Assembly: GCA_013397435.1 (NCBI GenBank)
Contig: VZRG01000291.1
Location: forward strand, 346,104 to 410,103
DNA length: 64,000 bases
DNA from: Erythrocercus mccallii
Taxonomy: Eukaryota > Chordata > Aves > Passeriformes > Dicruridae
Reading direction: 5' to 3'
Shown: piece by piece, positions 25,775 to 37,057 of the stretch
Layout: every line of letters begins with the position of its first letter
Position numbering within the stretch: the stretch's first letter is position 1
Position numbers and translations under genes: made by a program
Notes under the pieces: model-generated
The model's database searches: none
Seen by the model: only the letters and a program-made list of their open reading frames with translations
Told to the model about the DNA's origin: nothing

Positions 25775-26544
25775 CTTGGTTGTCAGTCACATAAAAAAAC
25801 AAAACAAACAAAAAAATAAGAACAGCACATGGCAATAATTTTATTTATGCAATTAAATAAGACAATACAGTTATATTAACCTCACAGTATACTTCCTGCT
25901 TTTTTAAACTATAGGAACTGCAGAGTTACAAGGAGAAGTTTGTGAATCTCAAATTATTTTTTCAAGGAAGAAATCTAATTGCTTGTCAATTTCTTTTTTG
26001 TGTGACATGATTGTGATGCAGCATTAATGATAAATTCTTCATCACCATGGGCAACAGCTTCAGTTCCTATGAATGTTCTCTGCAAGGTCTCTCAGCACTT
26101 GTTTGCTCATAGTAATATGGAGAATAAAACGCAAGAGTGAAACACACTTTCAAATGTTGAGCAGGGTAATTTGTGTGGCAGATCTTTTACCACGGTTTAT
26201 GAATCTACCCTTGCAGAGGTCATGCTAAATTAGAGGGAAAGAATCAAACAAAGCAAAACAGAAAAAGGAAAATATTAGAAGCAGCATTTTCTTCTCTAGG
26301 AGGTTTTTGAAATATAAAAATGAAAAATGCCAGGAGAAGTGGTATCTGGAAAGAACTGCCACAATACAAGCATTATGCTGTGGCCAGAAGAAAGGACATG
26401 ATTTTTTATTTTTTTTTTGAGCTGTATATTCTAACATTTCTAACATATGCAATAGCAAAACATTTTCATACCAACTGATAACTTGCTATGATGCCATTAT
26501 ATTTTAAAATCCTGCAGTCAAAGCCAAAGGCTTTATTTTGTTAC

Positions 26545-26616
26545 CTGTTTTTTAAAAGCCACCATAGCTTCTTTGTTTTGTTGTTGCAGTGTGTCAGTCT
26601 GATGCTGCAGAGTTTC
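26545..26616 (-). CDS. CCDC73: CCDC73 coding exon 3, residues 69-92
   Basis: A 72-base exon in phase 0 on both sides, the same length as exon 2. Acceptor gcag|GAAACT and donor CAG|gtaaca. It begins ETLQHQTDTLQ and ends KEAMVAFKKQ, as in human ETLQHQTETLAKQHKEAMAVFKKQ with few changes. Predicted coiled coil. Confidence 0.92.
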
Positions 26617-29600
26617 CTGCTCAAGTGAAATAACAACAGTGTGAGTTAAGTATTATCTCAGAGCAAATCATATATAAAGTGTTTCAAGAAAAGCCTGACT
26701 TACTGTTAAATATATACAGAAAGACACAAGTGACTAAAAATCCTGACGACTAAAAGGAAGCATTTTTTAACTGGTAATTGTCTTTTTGGTAGCAGCTTCT
26801 CTTTAATTCTTAACAGGTAACAATTCTCCCCTCTGGAATACAGACCTTTTGCTAGGACTTCTGTAAGCAACTCCTACCCATCCCATCAGCCTGCAGAAAC
26901 AATCCACATCCAGTGCCATCTTAAGACAGCACCTTGACACTGGCCCAGGTAGTTACCAGAGAATTTTATTACACATTAAAAGGAGAATCCCATTGAAAAA
27001 TAACTATCTGTTATTCTGTTTATAGTTAAGTTTTAGCCATTTAACAAGCCACCTGAAAGAGCTGAAGGAGGGCAGAAAAGACTAAGTGTAAGGCAATAGT
27101 ATGAGATTTTTATCACCCTCCTGCCTGGCTTTACTCTCATCCATCAAAACAAGAAAATGAGTGAATATGTACTTTTTTGTGTGTGTTATTATTTCATATC
27201 ATAATCTCATAGGCCAATACTACACTCTACGAGTTGGAAATCTCCAACATCTTTAAGCATCATGCTTTTCTATAAGATACTTCACCTTTATCATGGAAGG
27301 TATGTATGGAAGACCAGGTTTTTTCAGTTCTAAACACTGAAATATATTAGATAAAGTCCTTGAACAACGATCTCAAAATATAGATGGGTGTTTAGCTTAG
27401 AAATATTAGTGTGAAGCAGGAAACAATCCAGTAATGACTGTGCAAAAGTAAATATAAATTGAGACTATTAAAATGAATGAATGGGAGAAAATAAATTGAA
27501 AATCTGTTTCACACACAAGGCATCAAATTTCTTCTTCTGACTTAATAAAAATTGAGAGTTTTTAAACATAAAGTCCATTCCAAAATTGCTGTTTTCTCCA
27601 GAAAGTTGGTGTTGCTTTCACATTATATGAGCGAGAGCTGTTGCCTTTTGACAACAAAGAATCCATGGAGATAAGGTGTTCCATATCCATTTACTTATTA
27701 ACTTATCATAAGATGAGTAGAGAAAGTTTTGATTTGTGTGTAACAAACAATGCACAGTGCATAAACGAATATTCAGAACCACATAAAAGTCTTGAGAAAT
27801 GTTTTCCTCAGGTTGTTCCTTAGCCCTGTGTCCAAGGACAGGTTCTCCAGGGGTGACTGGCATGTGAAGTACACTAGCAAGGCAGAGGCAGTATTGCAGG
27901 CGCAGCAAATCAACTATTCCCACTGCAGTGTTCCTGCTCACCACAGGAATAAAATTTTATATCCACAGCACTGCCAAATTAAGATGGCACTATAAAATAC
28001 AGGAATTCAAGCCGATATCATGGAATAAATTATGTACATACCAGTCTTGTTTCGTTAAGCAGTCATCCTTTATACAACTTTATCACAGACGTAACAGAAA
28101 AAAACCCCGATGCTGAGATCTTTATAACGTACCACTTTCTTGTACTGTATATTCAATTGAGGTATTTTAATTTCAAAAAGACAGGGAAGTGTCCACAAAT
28201 ACTCATTTTAACAAGCCTCACGCACAAGACTATCGATAAAATGTTTCTATTATCTCAGAAATTCAGGCTTGGAAGAAATTTTCCATATATGCCATGCATG
28301 TGTGGTGCAGGAAGACTGAAGAAAAAAGCAGGTTTTAAAAAATATTAACAAAATCAGCTTTGATATTGTAATGTTATACAAGTATGAGTATAGTCACTAG
28401 ATTTAAAGGAATATATTCTCCAGTTATTCTGCTTTCTCTGCTTGAGTGTATTTTTTCAAGAGCAGCAGCAGTATATTTATAAAATGTAGACAAATTGGAA
28501 TACTGTAATATGACTTTACTGAAGTAATGTCTTTATTTCAAACTAGTTTGTTAAATTTAAGACAAAATAAAATTAATGACAGAAATGTTGACTGAAAGGG
28601 AAATCTTTGAAGGAAATGATAAAACAGAACCTTTGATAAACCAGAGGAAGATGTCTACTTTTTGAACTACTGCGGTGGTCAATATGATTCTGCATTCAGA
28701 AACAATCAGGTCACAAATTCAATTTAAATATCATACTTAGAATTTTCATCTTACTGGAATCTCTAGGACTGGAAATTCATATTAGCTTGTTCCTTTGAAG
28801 TTCCAGAATATTTGCTCACATGAAGTTCCCAAAATCTACCACTCATTGTTTACATCAGCTTTGCCATGTACCAATGTTAAGTGCAAAGTAGAGGAACAGA
28901 CTTCACCTCACTACCTGTAAGTCCCATCCTTTTATGAGTGGTAAATTAAATTGCTGTTAAGGTCTTAGAATGGGTGGAAATCCTCCCTTTTGAACCCAGA
29001 ATATTAAGCACTACAATGCTAGGTTAAGAAAAGCAAAGAAGGGTTACAAATTGAAAGCACTCTTGCTTTTACAAATATAAAATGTTTCCTGTTTCTGTGG
29101 GCACATATATATCTTTCAAGAAAGAAAAGCACAGAGTTAGGATTATTAATTTAAGATGGTTAGGATGAACTCCAAGATGAAATAGCCTTCCTTTACAACG
29201 AAGATGTTAAATATCCCAAGATCAAGGATAGAGCTGAAATTATTGTTTTTTCTGGGATCGTAAAATATACGGAGTGAAGCCTTTTATCTTGTGCCCTAGT
29301 GACAGGGGTCATAGGTTTGATTGTATTAAAGAAGGGAATGCATTTCCTAGGAAAGCATAACCTCAGGAGCCCTAACTCTGAGAAGAATGTTAGAATGTTA
29401 GACTTATGTTACTGAATACTTCATCCTCAACATTTAAAAGCTGACAAACTACTTCTAAGTATGGATAACATACAAGTCAATGTTCAAAAGAACTTTCTGG
29501 GGAAATTTCCACTTCCAAAAGATTGCAAGTGAGGTTGTTTGCTGCACTGATATTTGCACTTGCCAAAGCCAAGCATAATACAGAGAAGCTGCTACACAAC

Positions 29601-29926
29601 TTCCCCCACAATGGCGTGTCAACATGCATCATTTTCAGCTAAATGTCTTATTGCTTCAGTATTTCCATCTCTTTAAATGAAGACTGCCAAGTCCTGCCAA
29701 ATATTATTATATTTTCTTGTTAAAAACATTCCTAAGCCGGGCACAATCCAAATCAAAATAAAAGTTACAGATGTTCATGACTAAATAATAAGCTACTGGC
29801 TAGCACATTCTACTACTGAAATAAAAATAGCTCTAAAAAGAGGGATTGTAACAAATCACAATTTACATTAACAGATTAAAATTAAATCTCAGCAGGCAAA
29901 ACACTAAAAGCATGTAGGAAAGTTAC
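26617..29926 (-). other. CCDC73: CCDC73 intron between exons 2 and 3
   Basis: AT-rich intron; the overlapping frames at 27.6-28.0 kb on both strands show no protein family. Nothing recognised. Confidence 0.7.
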
Positions 29927-29998
29927 CTTCTGCCATTCAAGTTCCTGTTTCTCTATAACAATTTTGTTTATTTGGTCTTCATAATGAGTTTCTGTTTC
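29927..29998 (-). CDS. CCDC73: CCDC73 coding exon 2, residues 45-68
   Basis: A 72-base exon in phase 0 on both sides. Acceptor ctag|GAAACA (AG at 30,000-29,999) and donor AAG|gtaact. It encodes E-T-E-T-H-Y-E-D-Q then IEKQELEWQK at its end, matching human EAEAHYEEQ...MEKQELEWQK. Coiled-coil composition, with no cysteine or proline. Confidence 0.92.
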
Positions 29999-31904
29999 CT
30001 AGTTAAAAACAAACATTAAAAAAAAGTCAAAACACCGAGATGAAGAGAAATTCAGTGAGATGCAAAAGTGCTTCAAGAATCCATTGTAGTCAATGATACA
30101 GATAATCATAATTAATGACTCAGAATCTTTGGGACATCTTAAAATTCAGCTCAAAGCATTTGAATCTTTACTCTTTGTGACATCTCCTAGGGCAACTGAA
30201 AAGTTTGTGTCAGCGATTACTTCTGTTATTACAGAAGAAATGAAATCTTTATCATTATCTTCTGTGCCAAGAAGCCTTCTGGCATACTAAATAAAAGAAA
30301 TTGAAACAGGATCATGGGTAATCAACATAAATTTCTGATGAGGTACCAGAAAATCTGAGAAGACCGTTACTGAAGTCCAAAGTTTCCTCCATGATCCACA
30401 AAAGGTACTAATAGCAGGAAGGTGTGTTACAGATCCTGTTCTTGCAGAAGCACTTAGTCAAGAATGAAACTATTACTTTTGTTAATAAACAAAACTTTCC
30501 TTCTAATAATCACAGTTGCTAAATATTTATGAGACCTTTCCTGAAACATTCTGGTATTAAAGTTAAATCTTCCCAACAGGAATCAGCTTCCCTTTGGACT
30601 CCAATTTCTATGAGCACTGGTTTTTCTTCACAAATCCAGTACTCAAAAAAAAAAAAAAGGAAGAACAAAAGGTTCCCCTATGAACACTCATGACTTCCTG
30701 CAAGAACAATATTCAGGTTTTTGATGCTTGTCATAAGCAACTTAGCACTGTCCTGTTTCTGCACATACTCAAAATAATGAATATCCTTCAAGGACCTGGA
30801 GAGCTACACTAATGTGTCACTGAGCTTCAAAAGGCTGCTTTCTTGCCTTTGCTGTGCACACTTATGGCCAGTTTGGAAAAGTGACCACTTCAACGTAAGC
30901 CTGACTTCTCTTTGATGAATCATTGCACTAATAACATTTACTGAGGTCTGGTGTTGGACACACTCCAGCAAGGGCCAAACTGACTGTGTAAGGGTAAAAG
31001 AATACTCCCAATACTTGAACTGTGCATTTTGATACATTATGTGCAAATTTATACTGGTTTTAAGTTCAACTTCACTACAGTTTAAATCGTGCAATCTTAA
31101 TTCTTGGAAAAATTCAAGTACTCTTGAAGTGACACACCTCAAAAATTGGTTAGAACCTGGAGGAAACACAGCTTGGGAAAAAAGGCATGGATCTCTCTAA
31201 TAAAAAATAAAAGAAGGCCTCAAAAGGATCTTTGTCTTAATACTGGGGTTTAAGTAAAATTCTACTGAATTGCAATACCATGAACAACTGTTATTTGCCA
31301 TGAGACTAAAAAGATCCCACCTCTGGATGAAGCAATGTCTTTCCTGACACACTGAAAGAACAAATGGAGGCTCTTTCTCCTTCTCAAGTGAAGAAGATAA
31401 CACAAATTTTTTTGGTTGTAAAATATACTGCATCTTTAAAAATGCAATTATTTCTAAAGCCCAATATGAATAAGGGTTCCAGGATTCTGATTCGTATTTA
31501 CAACACTTCAATAATTGATGCAAAACAGTTTTGAAGATTTTACAACCCTTTCTCAGTACAATATTTGATTCATAGTCCCACTATTTATCAATAGAAACAA
31601 GAGAGTAAAATATGTCCCAAGTGATTCAAAATAGTTTTTTGACATTGATATGTTTTATAGGGTTTTAGGGTCAAAACTGACTTCCTTGATTAGCAGTTTA
31701 CAGCCACATGTGTGGAGAGAAGCACACTTCTTTCCACAGAAGGCTATTCCAAGCATTTCAAGAGATTCTTGCAGGTTCTAAATATATGCCCCAGCACTCA
31801 TGTGAATTTTACATATAAAACACTGAATAGACATTTAAAATTCAAATTTGGCTCACAGAGAACTAGAGAGAAGCTCTTTAGCTTTTGCTTCTTGTGGGCC
31901 TGAT

Positions 31905-32259
31905 TTTCTGAGTCTGAGAAAGATTTTAGCCTGCTAGTAGTGGCTGACTTCTTTTCCAAGGAAGGTTTCTTGAGAGAACTTTTCTCAAAACCATCTTGGT
32001 AAATAACTGTCCTTTCTCAAATGGTGCAGTGGCTAGTCTAGCATTGTTGCCTTCCAAGATGTTGACCCAAGTTTGATTCCCAGTCTAGTCCCATTGGTGA
32101 AACTAGAGAGACAGCCAAACGCCATCTGAGACAAGGTTGTTTTGAGAAAGGACATTTGTTTACCAAGATTATTTTGAGAAAAAGTTCTCTCGAGAAACCT
32201 TTCCTTGGAAAAGAAGTCAGCCACTACTAGCAGGCTAAAATCTTTCTCAGACTCAGAAA
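31905..32259. mobile_element. Foldback (long inverted repeat) element, about 355 bp
   Basis: Left arm 31,905-32,021 and right arm 32,141-32,259 are reverse complements. The outer 57 bases (from tttctgagtctgagaaagat inward) are identical; over the full arm I count five substitutions and two single-base gaps. The 119-base loop starts with a tRNA-Gly-like sequence. A weaker match (gcctg) continues a few bases outside each arm. I see no clear target-site duplication and no open frame, so the type is open: a MITE-like nonautonomous transposon, an inverted SINE pair, or an inversion-duplication made during replication. It lies in the intron between CCDC73 coding exons 2 and 1 and would form a long hairpin in the pre-mRNA. 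Confidence 0.8.
32022..32092 (+). pseudogene. tRNA-Gly(TCC)-like sequence in the foldback loop
   Basis: From position 32,022, tggtgcagtgg resembles a Pol III A box and agtttgattcc (32,070-32,080) a B box. Between them ttgccttccaagatgttgac matches the anticodon arm and variable region of vertebrate tRNA-Gly(TCC), with TCC at 32,053-32,055; about 32 of 38 bases agree from there through the T arm. Most differences are G to A or C to T, as expected of decay at CpG. The T stem and anticodon stem no longer pair well and the 5' acceptor strand is missing (the inverted-repeat arm takes its place), so this is not a working tRNA. It may be the head of a tRNA-derived SINE. Confidence 0.6.
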
Positions 32260-35200
32260 TACCAGGCTTACAGCCTCTCTGATATGTAGTGGTAGAATAC
32301 AGATGGAGAAGAGGCCTAAAGGTTGATTTCATATGACTTACGGTTAAAAAAAAAAAAAAGAATTTAAAAGATTATCAATGATTCCCAGTTCTGCTTTAAC
32401 AAATAGTGCTGCACAGTTGCAATTTTTTTTTTTCTGGTACTATTCTATAAGTACTGAGGGAAAATACATCCCCCTAGTTTCCCTTGAGTAATAAAACCAA
32501 ATGAGGTTGACTTGGAGCTTCTAAAAAGGTGTAATCTTCAACCATTTCCACCATTAAGCAACAAATGCTATGAAAATGATGTATTATTAGCAAAAGTCTT
32601 GCTCAAAATTGTAAGAAAATGGCATTAAATTCCATTTTAAGCGAGCCCTTTGCTGTGAATACTTAATAGGATAAGAACCGAAGTTCTAAGCGAACAACAC
32701 TCCCAAATTATAAAGGTGTATCTGGAAGCTATCAAAAATGTGCATGTATGTAACTACTGTTGAAAAATAAACATCATAAATACTTAAACTGAGAATGACA
32801 ATTACATGATAAAAGTGTTCTCACGTGAAATCGCTAAGTTATAAACCTTATCCATCATTTTTACATCTTCCAAAGGACATTTATAGTTTATCCATTTTGA
32901 ATTGAAAGCTTTTAAAACTTGTGTGAAGCACTTTTTTTTAGAAGTTCTATCAGCTGTTTAATAAGACAAAAACATTTTTTTGTTATACTTAGGAGAACAA
33001 TATTGTATATAACTCTGATGGGGAATCAAAACCCCACAAAACCTTAAAAGTGTTCATTTTTTATTAGATGCCTTAGGACTACATGGATTTAAGTGTTTTT
33101 ATAAAAAAAGACTACCATAACAATAAAAGAGGAGTAATTTGATGGTTTATTTACTCGTTATAACCTTTAGAAAGTGTCAAGCCTTCTTTAAAATGTTTGC
33201 TTCAGGCTGTAGTTTTACAAGATGGGCTGTGGATTGGTCAAGCCCCCTCGATTCTTGACCCGGAACAGATTTAGGAACAGAGTACAGCTGGCTCATGTCC
33301 AAGCAGCCAAAACTGCTGCTAGGTACTTTTATTATCTTTTCTGAACTTACACTCTCCCTCCTACAAAATTGCACATCCAGTTTTCATGTAGGTCAAACAG
33401 TACTCACAGAAACTACAATTTCTGATTGTTTCATGCTATAATTAGAAATTCCTTCATGAATTAAGCAGACCAGTACAATTTTTAGTAGATCTCATGGATA
33501 TTGTTCTTAAGTTTTGTTTCCAGGACAAATGATAAAAGGAGATAAGATAGTTATAGTAACATTATTCTAACTTTAGTTCCTGATAAAACATTGTTGGACT
33601 TTCAAAGTTATGATAGTTAACAAAAAATAATAGCAACCTATATTTGGAACCTATCGTCAAAAACTTTCCTTTCTCAGATGCAGAGACACAGAAATTTGTA
33701 CCAACCATTATTTTTCCTTTAGAAACTTTTCAGTGGTCTGCCCTTGACTCCACTGCATAGGTTACAATTACTCTATATTTAAATAAACCTCTTCTATCAA
33801 AATATATTCCTAGAAAGGCCTGCATTGGTACTTACGACACTCTCCAACTCTCCAAGCAATCAGTTCCCTAACAAAAGCCGTATTATTAACTAACACAGAA
33901 ATTATCATCTAACACACTAACAACAATAGCACAGGATGTTACAGTCATGAGGTCTGAAACTTCAGTGCTGTTTATTATCTTAAATCCACATCCTTAATTT
34001 TTTTCCTAATACTTACTTGTCCTTGTTTCTGTTATTTTACTAAAAAAATACCCTAATTTACACTTAGTTAAATCCAGTTAAAAGATTGTTAGGAAGAAAA
34101 TGCACTCAGATGCACTCAGTTGACTGCAGAGCAAGATAGACAGACATGGAAGCAAGTGAAGGGGATATCCAGCACAAAAGAATCACTGGCATGGTCAGTG
34201 CTTGATGGTGGGAAAGCTAAACTGGAAAAAATTGAGGACACTTCAACTATTGGAGTGTAAAGTAATCCCTGAGGGGGCAGGGGAAGAGAAATATAATTTT
34301 TGGTGGGTTTTATTTACTTACATATTCATATTATGTCAATTCCTATGGAGGACAAAGTCCCTGTGAATAGTCAAGGAATAAAGTGAAGCTGTAGCGAGTG
34401 TAATCATTTAAGCAATGTATTCTTTAGAACAAACATGCACAGCTGTCAAGGTTTGGGATTTCCTCTAGAAGATGAAACAAATGAACAGTCCCTTACTCTG
34501 AGCAACTCTTCTAGACTATTTCTGAGGATTTAACTACACTATGATGACATTAAGGATTGCATCAAGTCTCTTAAAATATTTTCATATTTAAGAGTTTGCT
34601 TTTTATTAACTTCACACAGATAATATCATCCACAAATTTATTTTTATTAATCTGAATTTATACTGCAGCCTAACCAACCATTCCAGGCAGTTTATTAAAC
34701 TAAAATGCACAATAGGTCCTGTCCCAAAGAGTCTCCTGTTGAAGTGACAAGCAAGACCAAGAACGGGAAGAAAAACAGAAGCAAATAGAGGTAAAAATAA
34801 TCTCATCTGAGGCCAAGCCAGAGGTCAAAGACAAAACTGAGAGCAAAATTCATGGTTCTGGCTCTAGGGCCTCCCCCAGGTTATCAGTCCACTGAACCTC
34901 ACAAGCAACCTGGAAAGGAAGTGGGAAAAGCAGTAAGAAACCTGCAGAATTTTTACTTTTATTCCACTTTCTGATGGAGCAGATGACAGTTTAGGTTTGT
35001 GTGTTTCATTCTTGGCCATGGAAAAGCCACCATGGTGCAAGACAAGCACTGTGAGTTATCCCTGTTTTCTGGTCTATGCACTACCTTTCTCTCAAGGCTG
35101 ATTAAAAATTTAGAGAATAACCTCACATTGACTGAATTTGTAAGAAGTTCATAGCTAAAATAGGGAGAGGGTTTTTAGGGGTATTTTAATGCAAAAACAT

Positions 35201-36910
35201 CCATACGAAATTCTTCTTAGAAGGATAAAAATGAATGCCACTAGGCATAAGCCACATTACTCAAAAACTCTTGCTTCTTCAAAATACTAATGTTTTATAT
35301 TCCAAACTTCAAACATACTAAGCAAGCAGCCCTGAAGTGATTGTAAAATCAAAACCAATCAAAAATGCATTCAAGGACACTCTAAGATTTCAAACTGTCT
35401 GCCTGTAAAATGTTTACTTTTTTAACCTAAATTTCTAACTGAACAGGTAAATATATACAAATGTATGTATATTTTTAGGGCAAAGGAAAGCACAGCTATT
35501 TTAGAAACTTAGGACCACATCTTAACTGTGAAATTGGCTCTTAGCATTTGCATCAATTTTGAAACTAAAAACAACTTTAAGGCAAAAAGTTACTCACCCT
35601 TCTGAGACAACTTTTTCAAAATCAGTCACAAACTCTTGTAGTGTAGAAGACACAAAACAGGCATAAAAACCCAAAGGAGAATGCCAAAAGATGAAATTCC
35701 ATGGCACTCCATGAGCAGTTTAGGCTCTGATCAAGTGCATTAAAAGTGCAACATTAAGTTAATCATGTAAATTCAGCTAAGTGGTCTTATAAAGAAAAGT
35801 GTACTCTGATTATTATAATAAAAGTTAAACTTTTAAGTCTATACTTTTAATACTAAAATAATTTGACTAGAATAAACACTACCATTGTAACACGGGCCTG
35901 GGCATCACACTACAGGGCCTTTAACAGTACTGCACCAAGAAAGTACCATCGTGCAGCCTTTCTCTTTTTTTTCTTTTTAATGGCAGTCATTCTTTTGTTT
36001 ATGTCTTTTAAAGAGAGGATTATAGCATTTCACTTAGATCAAAATAAGCATAAATCAAGCATGTCATCAATACTAATATTTTGAAGGTAATAATACACAT
36101 CTTTTGAACGGGTCAAATTCATCAGATGAAGAAAAATACACTTTAGGTCTTTCAATACACAATTCAGAAACTCTAAGGGGAGAAATAGACAAAAATGTTT
36201 ACATACACACAGCCGAAAAAGTAACCACAGAAAAATACAAGTGAAAAATTACCTACAAGAAAAAACAGCTGCCTTTATCAGCACAGAAGCAAGTTTACCT
36301 TGGTACTGTTACAAGATGATTCAGCTCATTTCAAAAACAAGACCCACCCACCCCCAATACTCAATACACTATTATTGTAGGGGTCTAGCTTCATAGTTTA
36401 GCAATGTAAAAAAGGTGACATGAAGTGTTTAATATAGCGTTTTGCCCTCATAGGTAAGTCTGAAAAACACAAGCAAACAGCCAAAATCACCACTTTTCTG
36501 GCAAACAGCAAATCAATTATGAAATGAGAAAGACTTAGGGAATTGGCAAATATTTGGATTCTTTCTTTTCATTTTGTATCAAAGGCTGCTCTTAAAGAGA
36601 AGAACTATAATCAAAGACAATTTAATGTAGCTTATTTTCTCAATACCTTGATTATCAACTCTAGCAACTTCTTACTTTGTTACAAAAACCCGAATTCATT
36701 CCCATACAACCCTGTTGCCTTTGTGCTGTCTACAAGGAAATTTGTTATACACCCAGTATCTAAATCCATTATATTTTTAAACAAAACCCTGGCTGGTGAA
36801 CCACTTAAAATACAGCATGAGTTTTAGCCACACTTATGCAGCATTTTCTATGATTACCTACAGAGAGACAGAAATAAGACAAAGACCAAATCCAGTATAA
36901 ACAAATTTAC

Positions 36911-37042
36911 CCTTCTTATACGCAGCTCTTCTATTGCCTCCAATAAACTTGTTTTAAAGTCCAAGAGTCGAATGGAAAGTAAAGTCTCCGATGGACTTGG
37001 AAGAGTAGAGTCAAGTGCCTGCACTTTAAAGTCTTCATCCAT
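36911..37042 (-). CDS. CCDC73: CCDC73 coding exon 1 (start codon), residues 1-44
   Basis: First coding exon. The ATG is at 37,042-37,040 and the exon itself begins at 37,057, after a tttattttgtag acceptor, leaving 15 bases of 5' UTR. The protein starts MDEDFKVQAL and goes on with TLLSIRLLDFKTSLLEAIEE, close to the human start MEDNFKVQA...LLDFKTSLLEALEE. The exon ends with R-R in phase 0 at donor agg|gtaaat (GT at 36,910-36,909). The start is chosen because it matches the human N terminus and no in-frame upstream ATG lies in the exon. The serine- and proline-rich stretch at residues 10-20 comes before the first coiled-coil segment. Confidence 0.93.
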
Positions 37043-37057
37043 TCTTTGAGCTTCTTT
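37043..37057 (-). other. CCDC73: CCDC73 5' UTR part of the ATG exon
   Basis: Fifteen untranslated bases between the acceptor (AG at 37,059-37,058) and the ATG. Their small number shows that transcription starts in an upstream exon. Confidence 0.75.

Larger units (their letters stand above)
29999..36910 (-). other. CCDC73: CCDC73 intron between exons 1 and 2
   Basis: A 6.9-kb intron holding the foldback element at 31.9-32.3 kb, with runs of A at about 30,646-30,658 and 32,345-32,358 and of T near 32,423. The minus-strand frames at 30,804-31,169 (121 codons) and 31,197-31,523 (108 codons) match nothing I know. Confidence 0.7.

Noticed and set aside
30804..31523. Two minus-strand frames of 121 and 108 codons in the intron between exons 1 and 2
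   Set aside because: They are sense to CCDC73, but no human CCDC73 segment is missing between exons 1 and 2, and they resemble no protein I know.
32022..32092. A functional tRNA-Gly gene
   Set aside because: The 5' acceptor strand is absent and the T and anticodon stems contain several mispairs, so it cannot fold as a normal tRNA.
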